From Nocardioides sp. NBC_00368 (GTDB lineage Bacteria; Actinomycetota; Actinomycetes; Propionibacteriales; Nocardioidaceae): DNA of 64,000 nucleotides. Both the position numbers and the translations under genes were made by a program. Where the stretch lies: the NCBI RefSeq assembly GCF_036090055.1, contig NZ_CP107970.1, forward strand, positions 5,601,001 through 5,665,000, read 5' to 3'. Under the pieces are notes generated by a model that had not been told where the DNA came from, made no database searches, and saw nothing but the letters and a program-made list of their open reading frames with translations. Shown here piece after piece: positions 8,901 through 19,133 of the stretch (positions within the stretch are counted from its first letter, which is position 1; every line of letters starts with the position of its first letter).

Positions 8901-11675
8901 ATGACTGCAACTGCTGAGCCCATTTCTGGCGAGGTCGCCGCTCACCAGGTGGCCCTCTCCTTCGAGGACGGGGTGACCCGCTTCATCACCGTCCGCGAGG
9001 ACCAGACCGTCGCCGACGCCTCCTACCGGCAGCGGATCAACATCCCGCTGGACTGCCGCGACGGCGCCTGCGGGACGTGCAAGGCGCTGTGCGAGTCGGG
9101 GGAGTACGACGGCGGCACCTACATCGAGGACGCGCTGTCGGCGGCGGAGGCCGCCGAGGGGTACGCCCTGCCGTGCTCGATGAAGCCACGCTCGGACCTC
9201 GCGCTGCAGATCGCTACCACCTCCGAGGTCGCCAAGACCGGGGCAGCGAGCTACACCGGCACCGTCGTCGGCCTGGACCGGCTGAGCCCGACCACGGTGG
9301 AGCTGTCCATCGACATCCCCAACCGCGGTGAGCTCGCCTTCCTGCCTGGCCAGTACGTCAACATCGCCGTCCCGGGCACCGAGGTCACCCGGTCGTACTC
9401 CTTCGCCAACGCCCCGCACGAGGAGCGGCTCGTCTTCCTGGTCAAGCTGACCGAGGGCGGCGCGATGTCGACCTGGCTGACCGAGCGCGCCGCCGTCGGC
9501 GACGAGGTCACCTTCACCGGGCCGAACGGCTCCTTCTTCCTGCGCGAGGCGCGCCGGCCGGTGCTGATGCTGGCCGGTGGCACCGGGCTGGCACCCGTGC
9601 TCTCGATGCTGCGCCAGCTGGAGGTCGACGGCTGCGACCGCGGCGGCCGGTTGGTCTACGGCGTCAGCACCGACGACGACCTGGTCAAGCTCGACGAGGT
9701 CGGCGAGCTGGTCTCGCGGCTGCCCGCCTTCACCTGGGACCACTGCGTCTCCGACCCCGCCTCGAGCGCCGCCAACAAGGGCTACGTGATGAGCCTGATC
9801 GGCGAGGAGGACCTCCACGACGGCGACGTCGCGATCTACCTGTGCGGCCCGCCGCCGATGGTCGAGGCGGTGCGTACGCACGTCGCCGATGCCGGCATCG
9901 AGCCCACCGGCTTCTACTACGAGAAGTTTGCCCTCGCCGTCCCCGCCCCTGCCGATGCATCCGCCGAGCCCGCACCTGTGGCCGCCGAGCCCGCACCTGT
10001 GGCGGCCGAGACTGCACTTGTGGCGGCCGAAACTGCACCTGTGGCGGCCGAGACTGCAGTTGTGGCGAACGAATGGAAGACCGACCCGGCGGCGCGAGCC
10101 ATCGGCGGCCAGGAGATGTTCTCCGCTCGCGACCTGGAGCGAGCCGAGACCGATGCCGTGGCTCGTAACGACGGTGACGTCGTACGCCGCATCGCCGGCC
10201 AGCTGATGGCGCCGGTCGCGTTCGACGGCGCCGCCGGCGAGGTCGTCGACGGCGAGGATCTGATCCCGGCCGAGGGCGCCCGGCGGATCGGCGGCCAGGA
10301 GGTCTTCCCCGCCGCCACAACTGCAGACTCGGTCTCCACAACTGCAGACTCGACGACCAGAACTGAGGTCTCGGCCGCCAGAGGTGAGATCTCGACGACG
10401 GACGGCTACACGATCGGCGAGGAGCACCCGGACATCTCCGCGTCCGACGCGATCTTCGAGGCCCGGGCGGCGCTGGAGGTGGGGGCGCTCGATCTGACCA
10501 TCGGGCGGCTGGACTCCCAGCAGCTGGCCGGCTACCGGCTGCTCGCCGAGTCGACCCTCCCGTACGTCGACGGCGACCGCTTCCTGGACGCCCACGGCTA
10601 CACCGAGTCGAACGCGGCCTTCCACGACTACCTGTTCACCCTCACCGGCAACGGCCACCTGCTGGCCGCCTACCAGGCGCTCGGGGTGAAGGGCCGGATG
10701 GAGGATGTGCTGCGCAACGCCACCTGGTGCCACCCGCGGTGCACCCAGGACCACCTCGACATCGTCGAGGCCTTCGAGCGCGGCGACCGGATCGCCGCCC
10801 GCGACCTGATCAAGGCCCACAGCGAGCGGTCCCAGGAGACGATGCGGCGCGCGATGGCGGAGTCGGCCGCCGCGACCAGGCCGAGGTTCATCACCCCGGG
10901 CCGGTTCGCCGGGCAGGTCGTGGTGGTCACCGGCGCGGCCCAGGGCATCGGCGCCCAGGTCGCCCGCCGGGTGGCCGCCGAGGGTGGCAAGGTCGTCCTC
11001 GCCGACCGCTCCCCGCTGGTCGCCGAGGTCACCGACGAGCTCACCGGCCAGGGCGCGAGCGCCAGCGCGGTCGAGTGCGACCTCGAGCACTACGAGGGCG
11101 CGGCCGCCCTCGTGGAGCGGGCAGTCGCGACGTACGGCCGGATCGACGTGCTCGTCAACAACGTCGGCGGAGCGATCAACTTCAAGCCGTTCACCGAGTT
11201 CACCGCCGAGCAGATCGACGCCGAGATCACCCGGTCGCTGATGACGACGCTCTATGCCTGCCGGGCGGCTCTGCCGGGCATGGTCGAGCGTGGTCGCGGC
11301 GTGATCGTGAACGTGTCCTCGGCCGCGACCCGTGGCATCCACCGGATCCCGTACTCGGCCGCGAAGGGTGGGATCAACGCGATCACCGCCTCCCTCGCGC
11401 TGGAGTACGCCGGAGCCGGCATCCGGGTCACCGCGACGGCCCCGGGAGGTACGGAGGCTCCGCCACGCCGGATCTCCCGGGGCACACCAACGCCCCGGAC
11501 GGACGCCGAGAAGGCGTGGTTCCAGGCCCACATCGACCAGACCCTCGAGACCTCACTGATGCACCGCTACGGCACGCTCGACGAGCAGGCCGCCGCGATC
11601 TGCTTCCTCGCCTCCGAGGAAGCCTCCTACATCACCGGCACGGTCCTTCCCGTCGCCGGCGGTGACCTCGGCTGA
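8901..11675 (+). CDS. benC: fused BenC reductase - FCD-like domain - BenD dihydrodiol dehydrogenase
   Basis: One uninterrupted 924-residue frame. Residues 1-340 are BenC: plant-type [2Fe-2S] ferredoxin (C52, C57, C60, C92), then FAD (RSYSF) and NAD(P) (GGTGLAP, CGPPPM) lobes. Residues 341-510 are a low-complexity linker with two 7-residue tandem arrays (355-389 and about 471-499) and three ~30-residue-spaced copies of an I-G/A-GQ motif (401, 431, 463). Residues 511-655 resemble the FCD ligand-binding domain of FadR-type GntR regulators (AFHDYLF, DHLDIVEAF, KAHSE) with no DNA-binding HTH. Residues 668-924 are BenD, an SDR (TGAAQGIG; NVSSA; Y818-x3-K822) that oxidises the dihydrodiol to catechol. 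No stop or good internal ribosome site separates benC from benD. Domain identities are firm; a single intact polypeptide and the FCD role are inference. Confidence 0.9.
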   Translation: MTATAEPISGEVAAHQVALSFEDGVTRFITVREDQTVADASYRQRINIPLDCRDGACGTCKALCESGEYDGGTYIEDALSAAEAAEGYALPCSMKPRSDLALQIATTSEVAKTGAASYTGTVVGLDRLSPTTVELSIDIPNRGELAFLPGQYVNIAVPGTEVTRSYSFANAPHEERLVFLVKLTEGGAMSTWLTERAAVGDEVTFTGPNGSFFLREARRPVLMLAGGTGLAPVLSMLRQLEVDGCDRGGRLVYGVSTDDDLVKLDEVGELVSRLPAFTWDHCVSDPASSAANKGYVMSLIGEEDLHDGDVAIYLCGPPPMVEAVRTHVADAGIEPTGFYYEKFALAVPAPADASAEPAPVAAEPAPVAAETALVAAETAPVAAETAVVANEWKTDPAARAIGGQEMFSARDLERAETDAVARNDGDVVRRIAGQLMAPVAFDGAAGEVVDGEDLIPAEGARRIGGQEVFPAATTADSVSTTADSTTRTEVSAARGEISTTDGYTIGEEHPDISASDAIFEARAALEVGALDLTIGRLDSQQLAGYRLLAESTLPYVDGDRFLDAHGYTESNAAFHDYLFTLTGNGHLLAAYQALGVKGRMEDVLRNATWCHPRCTQDHLDIVEAFERGDRIAARDLIKAHSERSQETMRRAMAESAAATRPRFITPGRFAGQVVVVTGAAQGIGAQVARRVAAEGGKVVLADRSPLVAEVTDELTGQGASASAVECDLEHYEGAAALVERAVATYGRIDVLVNNVGGAINFKPFTEFTAEQIDAEITRSLMTTLYACRAALPGMVERGRGVIVNVSSAATRGIHRIPYSAAKGGINAITASLALEYAGAGIRVTATAPGGTEAPPRRISRGTPTPRTDAEKAWFQAHIDQTLETSLMHRYGTLDEQAAAICFLASEEASYITGTVLPVAGGDLG
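9963..10067 (+). repeat. five tandem 21-bp units inside the benC-benD linker (direct array)
   Basis: Five head-to-tail 21-base units start at 9963, 9984, 10005, 10026 and 10047, each beginning GCCGAG or GCCGAA and ending TTGTGGC or CTGTGGC plus one base. The last one reads GCCGAGACTGCAGTTGTGGC+G. They encode the heptad A-E-(P/T)-A-(P/L/V)-V-A five times. The unit length keeps the frame. The same unit recurs inverted at 10313-10396 and in the intergenic palindrome at 30252-30356. Confidence 0.9.
10313..10396 (-). repeat. four tandem 21-bp units, inverted relative to the array at 9963
   Basis: Four 21-base units start at 10313, 10334, 10355 and 10376. Read on the minus strand they have the same GCCGAG...CAGTTnTGG pattern as the first array. 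For example, the unit at 10313 matches the reverse complement of the unit at 10047 at 19 of 21 positions. They encode T-T-A-D-S-type heptads in benCD. The two arrays face each other across 245 bases, so the transcript could form a long stem. Confidence 0.85.
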
Positions 11676-11745
11676 GCCACCAGGTTCCTCTCTCGGGGCC
11701 GTCCCTCCCCTCGCGAGCACGCTCGCGTCACCCATGGAGATCACC

Positions 11746-13032
11746 ATGTCCGAAAACACCGACGAAATCGCCCGGGCCAGGACCGGGCGCCAGCTGTCCT
11801 GGGTCGTCGCGCTCTCCGCGCTGGCCCTGATGTTCGACGGCTACGACCTCGTGGTCTACGGCACGGTGCTGCCGACGCTCATGGCCGACCCCACCCAGAT
11901 CGGGCAGCTCTCCGCGGGCCAGGCGGGCACACTGGGCAGCTACGCCCTGGTCGGCGTCCTCGTCGGCGCGCTGAGCGCGGGCGCGGTCAGCGACCGGATC
12001 GGGCGCCGCAAGGTCGTGCTCGCCAGCATCACCTGGTTCTCGCTCGGGATGGCCGCGACCGCCTTCGCGCAGTCGATCGCCGTCTTCGGCATCCTGCGCT
12101 TCCTCACCGGTATCGGGCTGGGCGCGATCCTGGCGACCGTCGGTGCCCTGGTCGCCGAGTTCGCGCCGCCGGAGCGGAAGAACCGGCTCAACGCGATCGT
12201 CTACAGCGGCATCCCCGCCGGTGGCGTGAGCGCCTCGCTGATGGCTCTGATCATCGACCCGAGCGGCTCCAACTGGCGGATCCTGATGGCGATCGGCGCC
12301 GCCCCGCTGGTCCTGCTGCTCCCGTTCGCCGTCGCCAAGCTGCCCGAGTCGCAGCTGTGGCTCGACTCCCGTGGCCGGGTCGCCGCGACCAGCACCGCCC
12401 AGGACGCGGTCGGCTTCGGTGCCCTGGCCCGCCGCCCGCTCGCCTTTCCGACCATCGTGCTCGGCCTGATGAGCTTCTCCGGCCTGCTGCTGACCTACGG
12501 CCTCAACACCTGGCTGCCGAAGATCATGGAGGACAACGGCTACGGCAAGGCGTACGCCCTCACCTTCCTGCTGGTGCTCAACGGTGGCGCCATCATCGGT
12601 GGCCTCCTGGCCTCGTACGTCGCTGACCGGACCGGCGCCAAGAAGGTGGTCTCGACGACCTTCGTGCTCGCCGGCCTGATGTTGTTGCTGCTGCCCCTCG
12701 GGCTGCCCCTCGCCGTCCTGTTCCCGGCGGTCGCGATCGCCGGCGTCGGCACGATCGGCACCCAGGTGCTCATCTACGGGCTCGTCGCCAACTACTACCC
12801 GACCCGGGCCCGCGGCGCGGGTGTCGCCTGGTGCGCCGGGTTCGGGCGCCTCGGCGGGATCGTCGGACCGATCATCGGCGGAGCCCTGGTCGCCGCCGGA
12901 GTCGGAGGCACGACCGCCTTCCAGATCTTCGCGGGTTTCGCGGTGCTCGGTGCGGTGGTCACCGTGGCGGTGCCGCGATCCCCGGAGGAGCCGGTCGTGA
13001 CCGTCGCCCTCGACGAGGGTCTGCCTGCATGA
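11746..13032 (+). CDS. benK: MFS aromatic acid:H+ symporter (benzoate uptake)
   Basis: A 428-residue, 12-helix major facilitator of the aromatic acid:H+ symporter group. Helix 1 has DGYDLVVYG, the DGxD motif diagnostic of BenK/PcaK. The helix 2-3 loop has SDRIGRRKV and the later loop has ADRTGAKKV. The ATG at 11746 follows GGAG; in-frame upstream codons reaching 11662 would overlap benCD and lack a ribosome site. It sits 70 bases after benCD. With benE it provides two distinct benzoate importers in one cluster, an arrangement also known from Corynebacterium glutamicum. Benzoate specificity is inferred from context. Confidence 0.92.
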   Translation: MSENTDEIARARTGRQLSWVVALSALALMFDGYDLVVYGTVLPTLMADPTQIGQLSAGQAGTLGSYALVGVLVGALSAGAVSDRIGRRKVVLASITWFSLGMAATAFAQSIAVFGILRFLTGIGLGAILATVGALVAEFAPPERKNRLNAIVYSGIPAGGVSASLMALIIDPSGSNWRILMAIGAAPLVLLLPFAVAKLPESQLWLDSRGRVAATSTAQDAVGFGALARRPLAFPTIVLGLMSFSGLLLTYGLNTWLPKIMEDNGYGKAYALTFLLVLNGGAIIGGLLASYVADRTGAKKVVSTTFVLAGLMLLLLPLGLPLAVLFPAVAIAGVGTIGTQVLIYGLVANYYPTRARGAGVAWCAGFGRLGGIVGPIIGGALVAAGVGGTTAFQIFAGFAVLGAVVTVAVPRSPEEPVVTVALDEGLPA

Positions 13033-13046
13033 AAGGGGCCTAGGGT

Positions 13047-15722
13047 GTGACCGTGCTCATCGAACGAGCTGGGTGTGTCGGTCGCGAGGACGAGCTCGTC
13101 GAGCTCACCTCGCGGCTGGCCCTGGCTCGCACCGAAGGCGCCGCCGCCGTCCTGGTCCTCGGGGACCCAGGGCTGGGGAAGACCGCGCTGCTCCGCGGCC
13201 TCGCCGACCGGGTCGCCACGCCGGCCCTGAAGGCGCGCGCGGGTGCCTGGGAGCAGGACTGTCCTGGCTCGGTGCTCCGCCAGCTGCTCGGCGGGGCTCC
13301 GCCGGCCGATCCGGTCGCCGCGGCCGACGCGCTGATGGCGCGAGCCCTCGAGCCCGCCGCGGCCGACGAGCCCGGTCTGGTCCTGGTCGACGACGCCGAC
13401 CTCGCCGACACGCTCTCGCTGCAGGCGATCGCCTCCGCGCTGCGCCGACACCGTGACGCCCCCGTGCTGGTGGTGCTGGCGGCCACCCGCAGCACCCCGT
13501 TCCTCGGCGAGATCGCCGCCGAGACCGTACGCATCGAGGGGCTGGACGCGACCGCGGTCGGCGAGCTCGCGGCACTGCGCGGCCGGGTCCTGCACCCGGC
13601 GATGGCCGAGGTCCTCACCCGCCACACCGCCGGCAGCCCGCGGGACGCGGTCGCCCTGCTCGACGAGCTCCCGCCGAGCCGCTGGGCTCGGCCGGACACC
13701 CAGCTGCCGGCCCCTGTGCACGTACGCGACGAGGTTCAGCTCGCGCTCGCCGGCTGCGGTGCCGACGGGCGTGCGCTCGCCGAGGCCTTCGCGATCCTGG
13801 GGGAGGACGCATCCCTGGGGCAGGCCGCGAACCTCGCCGGGCTCGAGGACCCGTTGTCCGCCGTCGACGCCCTGGTCTCGGCCGGGCTCGTCGAGACGAC
13901 CCGCGACCACCGCCCCCGCTGGCGTACGCCGCTGGTCGGTGTCGCCGTGCTGGGCACGATGGGCGCGCGCCGCGCCGCCGACGCGCACCAGCGTGCGGCG
14001 GCGATCGTCGACGACGAGGTCCGGCGGGCCCGGCATCTCGTCGCCGCGACCCCGGTGCCCGACGCCGAGCTCGCCGAGGAGGTCGCCCGACTGGCGCAGC
14101 GGCGGGGCGACGAGGGTGCCTGGGCGCAGGCGGCGGCCCTCTACCGCGACGCCAGCCGCCTCACCGAGGACCCGGTACGCCGCGACGACCGGCTGATCCG
14201 ATCGGTCGACGCACTGGTCGCGGCGGGCGACGGCATGGGCGCGGCGGCGCTGGTGCCCGTCGTCGAGAGCCTGCGCGAGACGCCGCTGCGCGACGCCGTG
14301 CTCGCCTACCTGGCGATCCTGCGCGGCCGCGCCGCCGAGGCTGAGGTGCGGCTCAAGCGCGCCTGGGACATCGTCAACGCCGACCGGGAGCCGGAGACCG
14401 CCGCGCTGATCGCCACCCGCCACGTGCTGCACTCGTTGGCGCTGTGCCGTGGTGAGGAGCTGGTCACCTGGGCCGACCGGGCGATCTCGCTCGCCGGCCG
14501 CGACTCGGCGGCGGGCGTCGAGGCGGCGGCGATCCGCGGGCTCGGGCTGGCGATGTCGGGCCGGTTCGAGGAGGCCCACGAGGCGTACGCCCTGGCCGCC
14601 CGCCGTGTCGGTCACGGCGCCCAGACCCAGCGGGTCACGATGGGCCGCGGCTGGCTCGGTGTGCTCACCGACGAGCCCGACGAGAGCCGCAGCCGACTGG
14701 AGGGGGTCACCGACCCGCGGATCCTGGGCGGCTCGACGCGGATCGCGATGTGGGCGCTGGCCTGGCTGGCGCGCGTGCAGTTCCTCACCGGTGAGGGCGA
14801 CGCGGCGCTGCAGACGGTCGCCGCCGGGCGAGCGCTCGCCACGACGTCGGGCATCGCCCTGGTCACCCCGCTCCTGGAGTGGACCGCCACCGAGACCCAT
14901 CTGCTGCGCGGCAGCTGGGAGGACGCCGCCCGCACCGCCCGTGCCGCCGAGATCGGCGCGCAGGGCTACGAGATCATGCGGGTCCCCGCCCTGCTCGCTC
15001 GTGCCCACATCGCCGAGGCGCGCAGCGACTTCCGTGCCGTGCTCCGCATCCTCGAGCCGCTCACCCAGGCCCCGGCCGGCAGCGCGCTGACCGAGCCGGC
15101 GATCTGGCCCTGGGCCGAGACGTACGCCGCAGCGCTGGTCGCCGAGGGCCGCCTGGACGAGGCCGACGAGTTCCTGCGCCCGCACGAGACCCGCGCCCGC
15201 GAGGAGGAGCACCGCTCCGCCCAGGCCAGGCTCGCCACCGCACGTGGCCGCTGGCACGGCGCGCGCGGCGACCTCGCCGGGGTCCGCGACACCTTCGACC
15301 GCGCCCTCGAGCTCCTCGACGGGCTGCCGCTGCGCTACGAGCGCGCCCGGATCACCTTCGCCTACGGCCAGGCGCTGCGCCGTGCCGGACGCCGCCGCGA
15401 CGCCGAGGCGCTGCTCTCGTCCGCGCGCGACCTGTGGGACGGTCTGGGCGCGTCGATGTACGTCGACGCCGCCGAGCGCGAGCTGCGCGCCGGGGGAGTG
15501 CGGGCACCGCGCGGCCAGCGCGGGCCGGTGGATCTGACACCCCAGGAGGAGACCGTCGCGGAGATGGTCGCCTCGGGCCTCTCCAACCGTGAGGTCGCCG
15601 CGCAGCTGTTCGTCTCGCCCAAGACCGTGCAGTACCACCTGACCCGCATCTACGCGAAGCTCGGCGTACGCAGCCGGACCGAGCTCGCCGCGCTGGCGGC
15701 CGAGCCGACGGAGGAGCCATGA
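13047..15722 (+). CDS. benR: LuxR-family LAL-type regulator, BenR-like
   Basis: An 891-residue protein with an N-terminal AAA-type ATPase (Walker A GDPGLGKT, residues about 37-44; Walker B-like LVLVDDADLAD), a long helical TPR-like middle (about 300-800) and a C-terminal LuxR HTH (LTPQEETVAEMVASGLSNRE, ending KLGVRSRTELAALA). The start is a GTG 14 bases after benK with AGGGG upstream. Known BenR of Corynebacterium glutamicum is of this class and sits within the ben cluster, so I infer an activator of the ben operon responding to benzoate. The stop overlaps the benE start (ATGA). Confidence 0.85.
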   Translation: MTVLIERAGCVGREDELVELTSRLALARTEGAAAVLVLGDPGLGKTALLRGLADRVATPALKARAGAWEQDCPGSVLRQLLGGAPPADPVAAADALMARALEPAAADEPGLVLVDDADLADTLSLQAIASALRRHRDAPVLVVLAATRSTPFLGEIAAETVRIEGLDATAVGELAALRGRVLHPAMAEVLTRHTAGSPRDAVALLDELPPSRWARPDTQLPAPVHVRDEVQLALAGCGADGRALAEAFAILGEDASLGQAANLAGLEDPLSAVDALVSAGLVETTRDHRPRWRTPLVGVAVLGTMGARRAADAHQRAAAIVDDEVRRARHLVAATPVPDAELAEEVARLAQRRGDEGAWAQAAALYRDASRLTEDPVRRDDRLIRSVDALVAAGDGMGAAALVPVVESLRETPLRDAVLAYLAILRGRAAEAEVRLKRAWDIVNADREPETAALIATRHVLHSLALCRGEELVTWADRAISLAGRDSAAGVEAAAIRGLGLAMSGRFEEAHEAYALAARRVGHGAQTQRVTMGRGWLGVLTDEPDESRSRLEGVTDPRILGGSTRIAMWALAWLARVQFLTGEGDAALQTVAAGRALATTSGIALVTPLLEWTATETHLLRGSWEDAARTARAAEIGAQGYEIMRVPALLARAHIAEARSDFRAVLRILEPLTQAPAGSALTEPAIWPWAETYAAALVAEGRLDEADEFLRPHETRAREEEHRSAQARLATARGRWHGARGDLAGVRDTFDRALELLDGLPLRYERARITFAYGQALRRAGRRRDAEALLSSARDLWDGLGASMYVDAAERELRAGGVRAPRGQRGPVDLTPQEETVAEMVASGLSNREVAAQLFVSPKTVQYHLTRIYAKLGVRSRTELAALAAEPTEEP

Positions 15723-16930
15723 GCACCGACCTCGACGTCCGGGACGCACCGACAGGCCTGAGGCGAGACCTGGGCCGTCACGAGCTGGTCAACGGCTTCA
15801 TCGGCTTCCTGTTCTCCTGCACCGGACCGGTCGCGGTGATCCTGGCCGTCGGCCAAGGTGCCGGGCTCTCCGCCGCTGTCGTCGCCTCCTGGGTGAGCGC
15901 CGTCTTCTGCCTCAACGGGGTGCTGACGATCATCGCCTCGCGCTGGAGCCGGCAGCCGCTGGTCTACTTCTGGACCATCCCCGGCACCGTGGTCGTCGGC
16001 CAGGCGATGGCCGCCGGCACCACCTGGCCCGAGGCGGTCGGCGGGTTCGTCATGGCCGCGGCGCTGCTGGTCGCGCTGGCCCTGACCCGGCAGGTCGACC
16101 GGGTGATGCACCTGCTGCCGATGCCGATCGTGATGGCGATGGTCGCCGGCGTCTTCCTCCGCTTCGGCACCGACCTGGTCCTCGCCGTCGACCGCGACCT
16201 GGCGATCGCCGGACCGATGGTCGCCGCCTTCCTCGCGGTCAGCGCGATCCCGCGGCTGGCCCGCTGGCTCCCCGCGGTGCTGGTGGCGCTGGCGGTCGGT
16301 GCGGTCGCGGTCAGCCTCGCGGACCGGCCAGCCGTCGAGGTCTCCGGCCGCTGGGTGATCGACCCGGTCTGGACCGCACCGACCTTCACCGGGTCGGCCT
16401 TCGTCGAGCTCACCATCCCGCTGCTCATCACCGTCCTCGTCGTCCAGAACGGCCAGGGCATGGCCGTCCTGCGCGCCGCCGGCCACGACCCGAGGATGAA
16501 CCAGGTGACCGGCTGGTGCGGGGTGACCTCGCTGGTCGCGGCCCCGTTCGGCGGGGTCTCCACCTGCCTGGCCGGGCCGACCAACGCACTGGTCACCGCC
16601 TCGGGGGAGCGGCGACGGCACTATGCCGCGGCGGTGTGGTGCGGCGTACTGGCCATCGGGTTCGGGCTGCTCGCCCCGGGCATGGTCCGGGTGATCACCA
16701 CCATGCCCGAGGCGTACGTCGCCGCGCTCGGCGGCCTCGCCATGCTCAAGCCGCTCCAGGGTGCCTTCCAGACCGCCTTCAGCGGCCCTCACGTCACCGG
16801 CGCGCTGGTCACCTTCCTGGTGACCGTCGCCGACATCACCGTCCTCAACATCGGCTCAGCCTTCTGGGGGCTGGTGGTCGGTGTCGCGGTCAGTGTGCTG
16901 CTCGACCGCAACAGCAAGGAGAAGTCATGA
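15719..16930 (+). CDS. benE: benzoate:H+ symporter BenE
   Basis: A 403-residue membrane protein with about twelve hydrophobic segments of the BenE family (NCS2-related fold). Typical BenE stretches are NGFIGFLFSCTGPVAVIL near the N-terminus, WTIPGTVVVGQA, and APFGGVSTCLAGPTNAL in the middle. The ATG overlaps the benR stop by four bases and the stop overlaps the hydrolase start, so the three are coupled. Likely a second benzoate importer next to BenK. Confidence 0.94.
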   Translation: MSTDLDVRDAPTGLRRDLGRHELVNGFIGFLFSCTGPVAVILAVGQGAGLSAAVVASWVSAVFCLNGVLTIIASRWSRQPLVYFWTIPGTVVVGQAMAAGTTWPEAVGGFVMAAALLVALALTRQVDRVMHLLPMPIVMAMVAGVFLRFGTDLVLAVDRDLAIAGPMVAAFLAVSAIPRLARWLPAVLVALAVGAVAVSLADRPAVEVSGRWVIDPVWTAPTFTGSAFVELTIPLLITVLVVQNGQGMAVLRAAGHDPRMNQVTGWCGVTSLVAAPFGGVSTCLAGPTNALVTASGERRRHYAAAVWCGVLAIGFGLLAPGMVRVITTMPEAYVAALGGLAMLKPLQGAFQTAFSGPHVTGALVTFLVTVADITVLNIGSAFWGLVVGVAVSVLLDRNSKEKS

Positions 16931-17644
16931 TCACGACCGACACCACCTACCCCGACGCGACCATGCGCTACGGCGCCACCGCCCGCCAGGTCGCCGACGT
17001 CTTCGAGCCGACGGAGGCGACCGACTCGCTCGTCCTGCTCCTCCACGGCGGGATGTGGCGTGACTCCGACCGGATGCGCACCTGGTCGGCCGGGCGGGCG
17101 CTGGCCGAGGCGGGCCATCTGACCGCGACGGTGGAGTACCGGCACGGCCCGGGCCAGTGGCGGCAGGCCTTCGAGGACGTTGAGACCGCGATCGAGTCGA
17201 TCCAGCTCAGCGGCCGGGAGTGGACCGTCCACAACGACGCACCCCGCCGGATCACCCTGGTCGGACACTCCTCCGGCGGCCAGCTCGTCCTCTGGGCGGC
17301 CTCGCGCCCGGACACCCTGGTCACCGGCGTCGTCGCCCTTGCCCCCGCCGCCGCGCTGGCCGCGATGAGCGAGGACGGCCTCGGTGACGGCGCGGTCGAG
17401 GAGTTCCTCGGCGGCAGCCCGTCCGAGACGCCCGAGGCGTACGCCGCCGCCGACCCGCTCGGCCTCGCTCCTCGGGTCCCGGTGCGGGTCCTCCATGGCG
17501 CCGCCGACACCGTGATCCCGCTCGCGATCTCCGAGCGCTATGCGGCAGCACATCCCGGCGTACGTCTCGAGGTGGTCGACGCCGTCGACCACGCCGCCTG
17601 GGGCGACCCGGCCTCGTCGGCCTGGCCGCACCTGGTCACCGCGG

Positions 17645-17658
<14 letters not shown>
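16927..17658 (+). CDS. alpha/beta hydrolase, kynurenine-formamidase/esterase-like
   Basis: A 243-residue protein of the alpha/beta-hydrolase fold (BD-FAE/DLH-like). It has the oxyanion motif LLHGGMWRDSD, the nucleophile elbow GHSSGG, an acid in HGAADTVIPL and the catalytic His in DAVDHAAW. The ATG overlaps the benE stop. It is the last gene of the ben unit; the 3' end overlaps the convergent chromate transporter gene by 14 bases. It might hydrolyse an ester or amide of an aromatic acid so that the freed acid enters the Ben pathway; there is no direct evidence of substrate. Confidence 0.82.
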
Positions 17659-19009
<1,351 letters not shown>

Positions 19010-19133
19010 GGGGTGTCCGTTCCGGTGAGCAGGGTCCGTCGTGAGGAGGTGTGGACAACGTGGAAGGTCGAAGCGGTGTGCTCGAAGACATCATCGTCGT
19101 CGTGGACCACTCGTCGGGATCGGGGGTCTGTGC

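Noticed and set aside
9963..10396. CRISPR array
   Set aside because: The 21-base units are directly adjacent with no spacers, partly degenerate, occur in both orientations and are inside an intact coding frame; no cas genes are present.
8880..11531. 883-codon minus-strand frame opposite benCD
   Set aside because: Shadow of the fusion gene, including translated reverse repeats; no start signal.
10855..11675. Separate benD gene starting at an internal ATG
   Set aside because: The ATG at residue 652 has no Shine-Dalgarno and no stop lies upstream in frame; separate translation is possible but not supported by the sequence.
12795..15749. 984-codon minus-strand frame across benK and benR
   Set aside because: Antisense shadow of benR; composition is skewed and there are no recognisable domains.
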